Shown one piece after another: positions 1 through 11,765 of a DNA stretch of 64,000 nt. Location: contig QXVZ01008373.1 in NCBI GenBank assembly GCA_008931825.1, forward strand, positions 1 to 64,000, written 5' to 3'. The first letter of the stretch is position 1; each line of letters starts with the position of its first letter. Below the pieces are notes generated by a model that was not told the origin of the DNA, made no database searches, and worked only from the letters and a program-made list of their open reading frames with translations. This DNA is from Phallusia fumigata (lineage: Eukaryota > Chordata > Ascidiacea > Phlebobranchia > Ascidiidae). The position numbers and the translations under genes were made by a program.

Positions 1-480
1 GAAAGTCGTTTCGCTGGCAAATACGGACTAGGGCCCCAAATGTCTCGCTGGAAGTTTAAACTACTTGCTCTCAGGTACAACTGTGCCAATTTGCAGAAAA
101 ATATTTGGCGCGAAATGTACTTTGATTTGTTCGGTAATATTGCAAATATATATGAATTTGTACATACAGATAACCCATGTCAAAAGGTATCGGTAAAAGT
201 CGTTTCGCTAACAAATACGGACTAAGGCCCCAAATGTCTCGCTGGAAGTTGAAACTACTTGCTCTTAGGTACAACTGTGTCAATTTGCAGAAAAATATTG
301 GGCGCGGAATGTATTTTTATTCATTCCGAAATATTGCAAATATATATGCATTAATACATACAGGTAACCCATGTCAGAAGGTCTCGGTAAAAGTCATTTC
401 GATGGCAAATAGGGATTGAAACTAGAAATATCTCCATGGTAGTTTAAACTATTAGCTCTTTCGTACAACTGTGTCGTTGC
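1..480. repeat. 194-bp tandem repeat, about 2.5 units
   Basis: The string AAAGTCGTTTCG recurs at positions 2 and 196, and in altered form (AAAGTCATTTCG) at 390, so the period is 194 bp in both steps. The third unit is shorter and more diverged and fades out near 480. The first unit begins at the window edge, so the array probably continues upstream. The two short open frames inside it (40-225 and 177-419) are the same frame of successive units and look like by-products of the repeat, not genes. Confidence 0.9.
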
Positions 481-772
481 CTGAGAACGATTGTCATGTT
501 GGGTCATATTATTGATTGTGACGTCACGGGACGCTTTTTTGCAACGTTTACGTAAGGTACGTGAGCGTTATGGAACCGCTAATTTTAAAAATGTTTTCTG
601 AAACCTTTGCGCAGTGATGCGTAAAAAATTTACGCTATTCTGTATTTTCGATTTCGCCGAAATGACAATGGTTACCAACTCATTGTATTGAAGTGAATTC
701 ACTTAACCATATCGTGACATGCATGAGTAAGTACCGGTTTTTATCTCAGATAAAATAACCATTCTTAACAAG

Positions 773-1897
773 AAGGGAGTCGAACCGGAACTGAACCCGA
801 ACCCGCGAACCGGTTTGAACGGTTTATTTCGTTAAACCCGAACCGGAAATTTATTTTTCCTCAAAACTTTTTTCCTGAATCGGAGCTGAACCCTATATTT
901 CGTTTGGCGTTGCACCTGAACAGGAACCGAACCAGCAAAAATGCAGCCTTTATTATTCTGCGGAATTACCACCACAAAAATTGTCGATTTAGAACAAAAG
1001 TTTCAAAAAAAGATTGATTTTTTGTTTGTGGCGTAATAGTAACGAAATGTGCAACTTAAATTGATTGGGGAAAAATTTCTCAGAATGGATTATTGATGTT
1101 ACTTTGCAGGCCACTGTCAGGCTTTTCAAGTTTCAAGGTAGTTTGAACGAATAAACAAATGGAGTTAGATTAAAGTTTTGATCTTTCTTCTAATTATCGT
1201 ATTGTTTTGTAGCACATCTTTTAACATGGTGGGAAGTAAATTTAGGCCTCCGAATTACAACAAATAAGAGAACAAGGTAAAACTCCACCACCCAACCTAC
1301 AAAGGTTATGCTTTCGATTTAGACTCGTTACTGCTTGAACCGCGACTTTGAAAAATGCTAGCATTTTAGCTGGCAGAAAGAAAAGATGCAAGACCCGAGT
1401 TTTTAATTATCGGTTGGCGACTTTCGTAATGGGTGTTCCGGCTACATAAGTTGGTGATAAAAGAGCATTTTCATGCCTAAAATATAAACTCTATTCTTCT
1501 CAAAGAGGGAACATGAAGAATACGGTTTATTGAAGATGTACTTCTGATAAAAAATTAACGTTACGTTTAGCAACTATAGAAAAATAAAAAAATGTTTTTA
1601 ATTCCTATTTATTTCACGTTTACGCAAGTCAGCCCGGTAACTTTAAAGAACATAAACGTTGTCCTTAGTGGTGGTGCAGTAAAACAGGAAGTAGCTAGAA
1701 AAAAAATAAAAGGGACATTTAAACCGGTTCAAAAACCGCAAACCGGTTCGGACCCGTTGATTTGTCCGAACCGGAACTAAACCCGAACCTGAAAATATTT
1801 TTTTCGTAAAACCGGAACCGAACCTGAACCCTTAAAAACAATAAATAGCAAACCCGAACCGAACCTGAACCCATATGACAAGCGGTTCGACTCCCTG
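773..1897. mobile_element. Non-autonomous hAT-like DNA transposon (1,125 bp)
   Basis: The ends are inverted copies of AGGGAGTCGAACC. The right end has the hAT-like CAGGG start and the left end reads AAGGG. The flanks TTAACAAG (765-772) and TTAACAAA (1898-1905) form an 8-bp target duplication with one mismatch. Both ends carry subterminal runs of CCGGAACCGAACC-like words in the same orientation. No transposase frame is seen, so it would depend on an enzyme supplied elsewhere. The family is inferred from end sequence and duplication length. Confidence 0.8.
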
Positions 1898-2741
1898 TTA
1901 ACAAATCACTGCATTTATTAATTTCATAGTGTTCTTTGAAAGGTGCTATTTACTATTTAAAACAACCTACTAGGATTCAAAAGTTTGCAGCATTGCTGCC
2001 GAAGTTTAAACCTTATCAGCGTATAGCCGAAATTACGTTTCTTGAATCGTTTTGCTTGCACGACATAACAGGCCTAGCAAGATCTATGGATTGGTCAATT
2101 GTGCGCAATATTTTTGTACGTTTTATGCGCATTAATACTCTAGGCTAGATTAAGGTTCATTTTCCAACCAACTCATGCTTTTTCTCTCGGGTGATTATTT
2201 TCTTTTCTTATGGCTATAAAAAGTTTTGCACTATTTGTTAAGTGGGCTGCGGAAGCGGGTATTTAAGTTATCTCAGTGAGTATTCGTAAACTAATTATAC
2301 ATTTCTTTTTAGAAAGGAACCAGAGAGAAGACAAAATGATTAAAAACAGGACTGCCCTAAACAAGGTAGGACGTCTGGTCACCTATGTGTCGCTGCCATT
2401 ACTTTACTAATTAAACGAGATAAACTCAAGGATCAAGACGATCTTACAGATTTTACCTGTTTTTGTCACGGTGAAATCGTTCAACCCAGTCAATGTTCCA
2501 GTCAAAAAATGCGCGACGACCCATACAACACTACAAAACATTTCGTTGCCAATTGACAATTATCCGCGCGATGTCACTCGTGCACAACATTTTTGAATCG
2601 CCGGCCAGATTTAAATTTTCAGCTGTTGTGGATGCCCATAGTTGGTAGCAGGTTGATAACACGGAAAATGTCACTAGATGTCAGTGTTTATATTAGCATT
2701 AAAAGTTAATGTACGCATGATCTACATCCTTTAACGCTTTA

Positions 2742-2817
2742 AGGTTGTTTGATGCGATTATCCAAAAACTTTTTCGCTTTGCAACACCAAACCGTACTAA
2801 CGCCAAGGAAGCTGGTA
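2742..2817 (+). repeat. 76-bp direct repeat, copy 1 (copy 2 at 3800-3875)
   Basis: Both copies read AGGTTGTTTGATGCGATTAT at the left, GCTGGTA at the right, are 76 bp long and differ at only a few bases. Copy 2 starts three bases after the ambiguous base at 3797, so it may mark a contig join rather than a biological repeat. Confidence 0.75.
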
Positions 2818-3379
2818 CGTTTCGCCAGCGTTGCGCAGTTCAGTTTGGGCGAGATAGCTTGGACATGTGTAAGATCGCAAAAAGAATAAAGCTTATAGCC
2901 TACTAGGCAAGAAGAGTGTTTAACATATTTTTTTCGACAGAGTGGTCAAATGTTGTAGGTAGTAAAAACTGTTTTACTCAATGTCCGTTCCGCTGACATT
3001 TGAAGGACCTATGGTAAGTGATATTTAACTTTCATCAAATGTAACATACATCGGTGACATTTATGTAAGTATATTGCATCATCGCTGGACATGTCTGCTC
3101 CAGGGCAGAACCCAGAAATGACAGCGCTTGCATATAAATTAAAGTTTTTTAAGTGTAACTTAAGTTTTTGTGTTAATGATTGACTTCGTTTTAACAATTC
3201 AACCTTTTTTGCAGAAGATGGATGGGGTACTAGATCCAATTTCAGGACTGTTTACGTTCAAGTTAAGTATTTTATATTTTTGTTAATGTTATTTTTGCAT
3301 AAATTTTCAATTAAAAATGCATAAACGTTCAATGTCAAATCATAAGTACAGTTGTAAATTTTACTCATTTTACTTCTAG

Positions 3380-3507
3380 GATTTTGAACCTTTTCAACGT
3401 AAAAGCAATGGAATCTACAGCCCTTGATGTTTATTGGTCTATCTGGGACGAAGCAGCCTGTTTTACAAGCACATCCACGTTAACCAACCATGGTTTAGGA
3501 GTTGAAA
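3380..3507 (+). other. Possible isolated coding exon
   Basis: A stretch open in one frame lies between an acceptor (TTCTAG) and a strong donor (GTAAGT). It would encode about 42 residues including MESTALDVYWSIWDEAAC. No neighbouring exon could be joined to it and no family is recognised, so it may be chance. Confidence 0.2.
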
Positions 3508-5302
3508 GTAAGTCTTTTCGCGCTACTATTTGTGTAGGAGGAGGCATAGACCGATAGGTTATAAGGCGCGAAAGTTCAAACGTGCATTTGAGACGGTTTC
3601 CTTAACGCAAAAGCGTATAAGTTTGTTCGTGCCACAAGACATATACTTTTGGGGTAACTTCAGTTGTTTGTAGAAAAAATACCTAAATTGGTTGGTATTA
3701 ATATAACAATACGATTAAAAGACACATTGAACATTTCCCACATTAATACAAGGTCTATTTTTTAGCAAAGAAACAATACGACGCACTTTGTTCCTGNTGA
3801 GGTTGTTTGATGCGATTATCCAAAAACTTTTTCGCTTTGCGACACCAAACCGTACTAACGCATAGGAAGCTGGTAATAATAATTAAACGTAAGAAATTTG
3901 ATTATGCTCTAGAATTAAACTCATTAAAGCGCCGAACTTTTTTAGCGTAACAAGATTGTCACATGGCAACGAAAGCAAGAATCCTACTGCAGAAAGAAAT
4001 TAACAACGTTGCTTTCAAATATTTTTTCGTTGCAACGCTGGTTGTTTGCACACCGATGACTTTGCTAAGTAGTTTGTGTGCATGTGGGGAAAAATCCATC
4101 AATAATATTTGTGGAGAAACAATCTGGGGTTGGGAAAACCGTCGTCGGTCTGTGCGTCGGCCTAAGCCATTTCTCCGCAGGCGTTGCACACGAACCCACA
4201 GCGACTAGAACACCCGGCACTGGTGCTCAACCGCATCTGCGTGTTTGTTCTACCTCTATTTGTGGAAAGCCGCCTTTATTGGCGCACGCAAGCTCAATAG
4301 GGCGAGACGACGTAATGAAAGATACAGGAGCAGCCACGAGGAAGGTGCACAATGCGCGTACGCACTCGCTCTTTTGTTTAAGGTTTAAGCGTGTTGTTGG
4401 TTCGAGTTCCTTGCCCCTTGCCCCGCGGACGTCACTCCATTCAGCCGTAACACAGTGTTGGCGTTTAGCTGCTTTTGCACCAGGGAGAAATATGCGTTGC
4501 AGGGGTGAAAAGCAATTACCCTGTTTTTATCTTAGGACGGTTTGAAGAAACGGTTTCATAAAAATCTAAAAATGTATCTGGTTTTGCTTCGGTGCCTCAT
4601 TACCTGGTCATTATAAACCAACTTGAATTATTATTTCATTTCATTTTTCTTCTCGTAAACATTATTAAATCGTAATTAGCACAGTCCCGTTTATCGGACC
4701 AACTAGAGTCAACTTTAACTTTACTATGCCAGAAGTAAATTGGCGAACTGCAGCAGGAGGCATCAACAACTTGCAGTGGCCTTACAGCACAAGTTAAGGG
4801 ATGTTTCGTGTACATGCGCTACATATGGGTAAATCCTGAGTAAAAAATTTAAACAAACAGTAAAGATTACCTTCCAAAAATCCAACCAAATCGTTTTAAA
4901 GCCATGTTAGTTACAACCTCTATCCTCAAAGCTTGATTTAAACCATAGGGGAGGGATCGACAAATCCGCCCCGAAGCCCCTGTGCAAATTACCTACTTAC
5001 AGAATGTATACTCTGTGTTTTCTTTCTGTTACTACTTTCGTTAGGATTATTTCAAAGCTAAGCAAGGAGATAAATTAATTTGATTAAAATACTTACCACT
5101 GCAATTCAGCTTAATTTTAATCAGCGAAACGCTACTGCAAAGACGCAGATTGATCCTTACCGCGGAGTCGATTGCGTTTGGGGCAGAACAGGAATACTTA
5201 AAATAAGTTGCATTGTACCAACTATTAAACGAAGGGTGGCTTTTACAATATTGCCTTTCATACTATTACCCCATCTAAAAATATTTTCACCATGTCATTT
5301 TA

Positions 5303-5415
5303 CAGTGGGTCCCATCCCATAGTCACTTGAGCCCTTTATAACATGTTTGTTTCTGCAGGCAGGAACGCATGGGTCCCTCCACATGCAAGTTGTATAAATA
5401 ACTGTAGGGTATTGT
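5303..5415 (-). repeat. Fragment of the long repeat found in the cullin introns, inverted
   Basis: The reverse complement matches the 3' part of the repeats at 30822-31967 and 36136-37197, including the words GGGGACCCATGCG, TGCCTGCAGAAACA and ATGTTATAAAAAGC. Only this roughly 110-bp part is present. Confidence 0.7.
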
Positions 5416-5493
5416 GAATATATGTACAGAATAGTAGCAAATTTTTTTTAATTTTAAATTATGCAAGGAAATGACAGAATGGATACTTATAAC

Positions 5494-6047
5494 CAGTGTT
5501 TCATACCGGAACGGAACGAAAAGAAATAACGTTATTCGGTCTGGGCAATTTATTTATTTCGGTATTTCGTTCCGGTACCGATATTTTAATTTCGTTCCGG
5601 TCTGACCGAAACAAAATTATAACGGTATTTTTTCGGTATTTCAGTCTGTGTTTTTTGTCAAATCTAATTACCTGTAGTGTAAACAAGCTCTCAACCGAAC
5701 AAAGTAAGCATGTTGAAACACAAAAGGTTGTTGTTTGGTGGTTATTACGTCACATAACACGTAACAATTATGATCAAATAGATGACTCCTCCACTCCTGA
5801 CAAACATTATCGGAGCATTTGGGATAAAATAAACACAAGGATAATGTTAGGTATCAAACACGAAATTTCAAGCAACTCTTCCGGGGTATATGTCAAGTCC
5901 GAAATACCGGAATAAAAAATAGCGGTATTTCGTTCCGTTCCGGTATTTTGATTTTTTTTATTTCGTTATTTCGTTCCGGTAATTGGACCAAAATTTATTT
6001 ATTTCGTTTCGGTATTTCGTTCCGTTCCATTCCGGTATGAAACACTG
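5494..6047. mobile_element. Short non-autonomous hAT-like element (554 bp)
   Basis: The inverted ends read CAGTGTTTCATACCGGAA and match over the outer 18 bases. The flanks CTTATAAC (5486-5493) and CTTTTAAG (6048-6055) are an 8-bp duplication with two differences. Subterminal regions are filled with TTTCGTTCCGGTA-like words. No transposase is present; the 139-residue open frame across it is a by-product of the repeated words. Confidence 0.85.
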
Positions 6048-6334
6048 CTTTTAAGGTTTTCAAGATTTCATTACATACTTTATAACATTGAGATGGGTTG
6101 TACCTCCACTTATTCGGGGAATAACAGCTAGGATAATCTAAAAAGACATTTTACAAATGTTTTATAACTAAGTGACAAGGTTTCATACATGAGACGTTTG
6201 TTGTTTTCAAGTCAAATTTTTATGCGTAAAGGCCCAAGCACTTCAAATTTACACTATCCAATTTTGCATTTGGGTGCAAAATGGCACAAAAGTCTAACAA
6301 ACACACAGACAACTTGATTATGTAGGGCTCTTAC

Positions 6335-9300
6335 CTTTTGATGGCAATTTCGCAACTTATCACCACAAACTTTAAATCTCAATTCAGCTGGCAATGTTTG
6401 GGTTTTTGTTAAGACAGATCTCAGCATAGCTCTTGTATCATTCATGTATCGACTGGGAACATCTTTTGTACGTCTTCCTTTCAATGGAAAACTAATACAA
6501 AAGAGCAATTCATCAGGAGACATCAATGAAGTTCATAAACATCTTCTAACTGCTACTAGTATTTCTTTCCTACCTTCCCCATTGAACCATTTCATAATTG
6601 CCTCAAACACCTGTGTCAACAATATTTAGTCAGTTAAGGCATATGCCAAATAAGCCTGTATTCTGTGGCTACAAACTAGTTCCTTAAATAGAAAAAATAA
6701 AGGATAAGGTCTTGTACAGCTTTTACAGAAACAAAAACTAAAAAAGTAAAAATGTTGCAAAAAATTGATGGAAAAATAGGAAAAGGAAAAATACTATTTA
6801 CCATGTTTACTTAAGAGAATGTATCTTTTATTTTGTTAACTTACTGTTTTCTCTGTTCTAACACACAGCTGATCACTTGAAAGATAATCGCATAAAAAAT
6901 CAAATGAAATACAACAGAAAGAGTTTGATTTCATAGTTTCCTCTAGGTGGCAGTAGGCAACCTTTTCTGCCTCTTGCAGCAAATGGGCAAAGGAATAGTT
7001 TCTTGCAAATAATATGGTTTCAAGGCAATTGTAGAATGTGATGAGGTTAACCTGGGAAAAATATGTTGTTGCTGTTAAATTAAAAAAAAAACGGTTTAAG
7101 GTTTTCGATGCCAAAAACTGAAGGGCCATTGTTTTATACCAGGTGAAAAAGGAACAGATCCAATTATTTCAAATGTAAGTGCATCCACTATCAAATAAAT
7201 ACAAAAATTTCGTTAGAACAGCAACAAAGCCAGAAATTTAAGCATAGCCCAATATTGTCTTTCTCTATTTGCAAATGATGAGTAAAACAGGCAAACATGG
7301 CAATTTAACTAGTAACATTGTCAATCAATAAGATTTATTTTATGGTAACCAAATGTGTTTGTGCAGCATCAATAAGATCTTCCGGAACCAACATCCATCT
7401 TCCAGCAACTGCTACATTTCGAGCACTGCCATAGTCTAATTTGATCTCCGAAGTATAAATATACCCAATCAACAATCTAGATAATATTTAAAACAAACAC
7501 AGGTAATGCACAGAAATTATGAACACATGCATTTGTGCAGGCCAATTAAAGTGTTATATTACCGAAGTGTGGAGGAGTCAATATCCTGCAGTACCACTTC
7601 TTTCTCGTAAGATTCTCGGTATGCCAATGTACCAAACATGGCATAGAAATATTCACCAAAACTTGCCAGGAGCTCTCTGATGAAACAACATTTAAATTGA
7701 AGAATTGTTTGATAAAGTTAGTTCGTTCAGAAACATCGTATTATGTGCTCAAGAGATGCATTATGTGGCTCTTGTAAAGTATCTGTAGCAAACATGAAAC
7801 AAACTCACTTGTGGCACGGAAGTTTATCACCTTCCTGAGTACAAAGTAATATATTCCATTCTGGATCTAGCTCCTGTTGCGAATGAATTTGTAGGTAATA
7901 TTTTAACCTGAAATAAATATTTGCATTCAATGTTACGTTTTTTGACCAATTTCTAGATAAAGTGTAGTGACCTAAATGCAGGGGTAACTAGGATTAAAAT
8001 CCAAACAAACTGATACATCACAATGGCATGTTGTACAAACTGTTTAAATTTCATCCAGTTTGAATGTTGTTTAATATTTTGATCCATTTTAGGGGGATAG
8101 CGCTGTAACTGCTGGGGTTATGGTGTTAAACAAAGAAATAAATACAGCAAAATTGTATGGTATGTTTATTAATATGCCACATGTATTTTATGACAATGTT
8201 ATTATTTCTGAGATTAATTCAAACCTTGACACAAAATGCCACTACTTTGATCATACTTGGGTTGTACAGACTCCTCAAAGTCAGGCTGTAAAATGTGCAG
8301 ATAAGGTGGCATCATTTCTTCTTCTGTAAAAACCTCTTGAAATAAAGATGTGCTATCACCATATTGGGCAATTACAATTTTCTGTGAGGACAAAATTCCT
8401 TCTAAATCCCATTTTGTTGCAGCTTGTAAATACCTGTTTATAAATTTATTGAAAAAATATTTTTTGACAAGACAGGTTTTGGTCAATTTTATGAATATTG
8501 ATTTGCTGTTCTTTAACACTGGATTAAATATTGTTGAAAAGTGCATTGTAATTGTCTGTTTTAGATTGCCATTTAACAAATAAACATCTTCTGTTCAAGT
8601 TGCAGTGGAGTTTTATTTAAGGTGATTTGTACACAAACTTACTCATGCAACTGTTCTTTAGGAATCTTAATCTCTCCTGAATAAATGAAACCAAGCAGGC
8701 TTTCTACAACCAATGGATTCATTTCTTCCTCAAGAATTTGGACAACTGAGTCTAGAAAACAGCGAAGTAAGTACAATTATGTTCTTACTGATTTATTACA
8801 TTAAACCTACATTCAACAAAGTGTTAGCAAAACCAATCCTATTTGTTGTTAAATAAAACTCACTAAGTTTTATAAATGTGCAGACAGACAGGTGAAAAGA
8901 TTTTTGACAATAACAAATATATTGTACAGCATAGTGCATGAAATTTGCTAAATAAACAAAACTCAACTGTTTTCATCTCTCAAACTTTTCATCCTGAAGT
9001 ACTCTGACCTCACCTTCAACACCAACGAATGACAGTAAAAACTTTGATTACAACATCGTATTACCACATCGGTCAATGTACCTTTAAACCAAAACAAAAA
9101 GTATCAATTTCTAATTTTACACTGTTCAACAGAAAAAATATACACAAAAAAATTGCACTGCTGAAACTTATGCCCCTTTCAGGTCATTATATTGCCATAA
9201 ATTTAAGCATTTTATCATGTTTGTGTGCGAATTGCTGTACATTTAAAAACTATTCATATGAAGTTTCTTGCATATGAAGCATTTGCTTCTTGTTACATAC

Positions 9301-9578
9301 ACAAAACTGGATTTATTGTTTTCACTATTCTCTTTTAAAGCAATAAATCACTTAAAAAAATTGAAACTTAGTTCTATATAGCAGCTCTCACTTGATTGTC
9401 GCATTATGTTGAGTTTTAAAAACATTTTTGCATAGTGATTTTTCCCTTTAAATAATTGTGACACTTGTGTTCCACAAGTAGTGGAACCTTCGTATGATGA
9501 AGTTCTTTGATTGACTTGTTTAATACGTTCTGAATCATCACATTTTAACTCTTTTAAGGTTGATGAGATTTGTCCCAT
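6335..9578 (-). CDS. Double BTB/POZ plus BACK-domain protein, in-frame TGA, 3' end open
   Basis: Nine exons read on the minus strand: 9578-9392, 9081-8968, 8751-8643, 8433-8257, 7907-7809, 7676-7563, 7476-7350, 7051-6845 and 6610-6335; all junction phases agree. Residues about 63-150 form a first BTB fold (FYCHSLVLKVRSEYFR, LLGFIYSGEI). Residues about 200-300 form a second (DKLPCHKELLASFGEYF, IGYIYTSEI). Residues 310 onward match a BACK domain (ILFARNYSF, LCDYLSSDQL, VFEAIMKWF). Proteins of this class usually act as substrate adaptors for cullin-3 ligases or as scaffolds. Start: ATG at 9578; an upstream exon ends at 9709 but supplies no in-frame start. Odd: TGA at 6535-6533 falls mid-BACK after 403 residues, yet the same frame stays BACK-like for 66 more codons (MSPDELLFCISF) to a good donor at 6335. 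A further exon may lie at 6137-6079. The 8257 donor was chosen because it alone keeps frame with good consensus. Confidence 0.8.
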
Positions 9579-10027
9579 TGTTAGTGCTGGTGCCTGTGTG
9601 AAAGTTGTTTAACTTTTTTAGTAGACTGCACTATTTGTTTAGGCTTTAAAGCAACAAGTGACCCATACAGCATTTTAAAATACTACCAAAACCAGTAAAG
9701 AAACTTACCAAAATATCTGCATTTTTTATGACCACAATTAAATCCAATGACCCTAAACTGCAATCTGTTTGTTACTCAAATTCAGCAGAGTTGAGTCGTG
9801 ATTAGCTCGGTCTGGTTTGATGGACGGTAGACATGTTCACGCAGCTTTCAATTTTTCACGAGATAACAACAAGGCATGTGTTCAGCAGTTTGTTTACCAA
9901 CAATCTCCCAAAATCCGATGAGCGTTTTGAAACTTTTATAAATAACCCGAGCAAAAGGAGCATTTTAAGAGTAAATGCACAAAAGAAAAAATTCTCTTTA
10001 AAGAAGCAAAAACTGTTTATTGTTGTC

Positions 10028-10635
10028 TAGGGATGTTCAAAGCAGAATAACTGGGTATTCTAGAATAGTTCTTTGAAATCCTGAATATCGAATCCAAGTC
10101 CTATGTTTTTTGGCAGAATGACATGTAGAATTGCAAGTAACAAAGTAACGTTAAAAGATACAGTTTATTTAACTTAGTTAAGTGAAGTACCCCTTGGCTT
10201 CTATTACATCTCCTGTAACCGAGTGTGATTTCCTTATAAACGACTAAACAACGTGAGGTGTACGTGCAAAGGTTTTAAAACGTTTCTAAGTGAGCAGTAA
10301 GGCAATTACTATTTTCCACCCTAACGTCACCACAAACATACAGAAATAGTTGTAGGAATAACGACACTTCTGAATTGCTGCAGATGCTGCGTAAAGTTCA
10401 ATCTCGTTGCGATACTCACGGCTGAGTAAAACAGGTAACTAACGGCGTTGCATCGGCGCTGTTGCGTCTGTGAATGCCACTTGCATCAACGCAAAGTGCA
10501 TTCGAATTTCGCACGCTCGTTTACACGCTGTTTTGGATGAAACAATATTGGTTCCAATTACTCGAATATAAACGGCAGATTCGAATATAGGTTGATTCTA
10601 ATCCTTGGGACTCGCTATTCTATTGAACATCCCTA
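10028..10635. mobile_element. Non-autonomous hAT-like element (608 bp)
   Basis: The inverted ends read TAGGGATGTTCAA. The flanks TTGTTGTC (10020-10027) and ATGTTATC (10636-10643) agree at six of eight positions, fitting an 8-bp target duplication. It has no coding capacity. A diverged reverse-oriented relative sits in cullin intron 10 (about 34650-35185). Confidence 0.85.
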
Positions 10636-10643
10636 ATGTTATC

Positions 10644-11765
10644 TCGCCCAAGCAGTCGTTTTAAAGGTAATTCAATGATCCCTATCCGATGTAGAGTACA
10701 CTATTTTCATGTGGTGGGCAGAAGAACTGTTTATTATGCGCATTAAAAAACTAATGTGTTGTGAAATCACATTTACACTACATAGTTGTGCAAAAATCAT
10801 CTTAAATCGCTACTGGATTTCTTCACTGCAATATGACTAATTAAAATAGTCCGTTTCCTGCTGCAAAAACGAAATTCTTTCATAATCTTTTACATGGCGT
10901 AATAGAGAAAAATGGGTTTTTTATTTTAAAGTTTAGGTGAGTACTGCTATATGCACTGCGCGCGTGCTTCGCCTATTTGATTTTGTGACAAGAGGACTAT
11001 TCTTTTTAATCTGCTTGATTTCATGCCATCGTATTTTTGCCTGCGAAAACGTAACACAAATATTTTAACACGAACAATTTACGAAATGCATATGGTGCGT
11101 TTTGGGGTTCATGTTTTACGTGTTTTTTAGTGTTGATCCGGTGATGCGCTAAACTTGTTTTATTTAGTCTTTCTGTTTATTACCCTTTAAGGTAGTCCTA
11201 GTTGCAGGACTTTGATTTGTCGAGCAGGTTAAAACGACATCACATTTAGTACGTTTTATGGCACGAAGAAAACAATACGCATGTATGCAACAAACAGTTT
11301 ATTTACATGGGAGTTGAAAACACACAATATTGTTGTCTAGTTCCGTTCGTCTTCACCAAGTATCTGCACTGCTGTGACATAAAATAAATTACGATTATAC
11401 CAAAGTTGTATTGTGTGGATAAAATTCCTGCTCGATCTTCTGTGATCTTTTTAAGGCAAAACTTTTGCTTCAAATTAAGAGACTTTAATCGGTTAAAAAC
11501 AAACAAATTACTAAAGCGAGCGACTCGACGGCCTTAATGTAAACAAAAGCCCATTTGGGCATTTTTTCCGCCTGTGCTTCTCAGTTTAAAACAAACACAT
11601 GATGGTGGACAGATTTTTGCATATTCTATGTTTTAAACAAAATATCAGATTTGTAGGCTGTGAAAAGTATATCCATGCTGATATTAAATTCAAACTTACA
11701 ATGCTAATTTGCACAAACAATACATCTATTCTGCCAGAAGTAAAGTACATCTACTGACCACAACA
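10644..11765. other. Intergenic stretch, 3' flank of the TIL-domain gene
   Basis: No gene, RNA or repeat is recognised. On the minus strand AATAAA at 11303-11298 could be a poly(A) signal for the TIL gene whose stop is at 11766. The open frame at 11303-11506 has no recognisable features. Confidence 0.5.

Larger units (their letters stand above)
1906..5302. other. Intergenic stretch with little recognisable content
   Basis: No gene is convincing here. It holds a pair of 76-bp direct repeats (2742-2817 and 3800-3875), one possible exon (3380-3507), a single ambiguous base at 3797, and a GC-richer island at about 4100-4545. The open frame in that island (4078-4545) has no recognisable domain or signal peptide and is treated as chance. 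Confidence 0.5.

Noticed and set aside
4078-4545. 155-codon open frame on the plus strand
   Set aside because: GC-richer DNA lengthens open frames; there is no domain, signal peptide or splice partner, and the composition looks non-coding.
5496-5915. 139-codon open frame
   Set aside because: It lies wholly inside the 5494-6047 hAT-like element and is made of its repeated TTTCGTTCCGG words.
8120-8583. Plus-strand open frames over the BTB gene
   Set aside because: They are antisense to, or within introns of, the minus-strand double-BTB gene.
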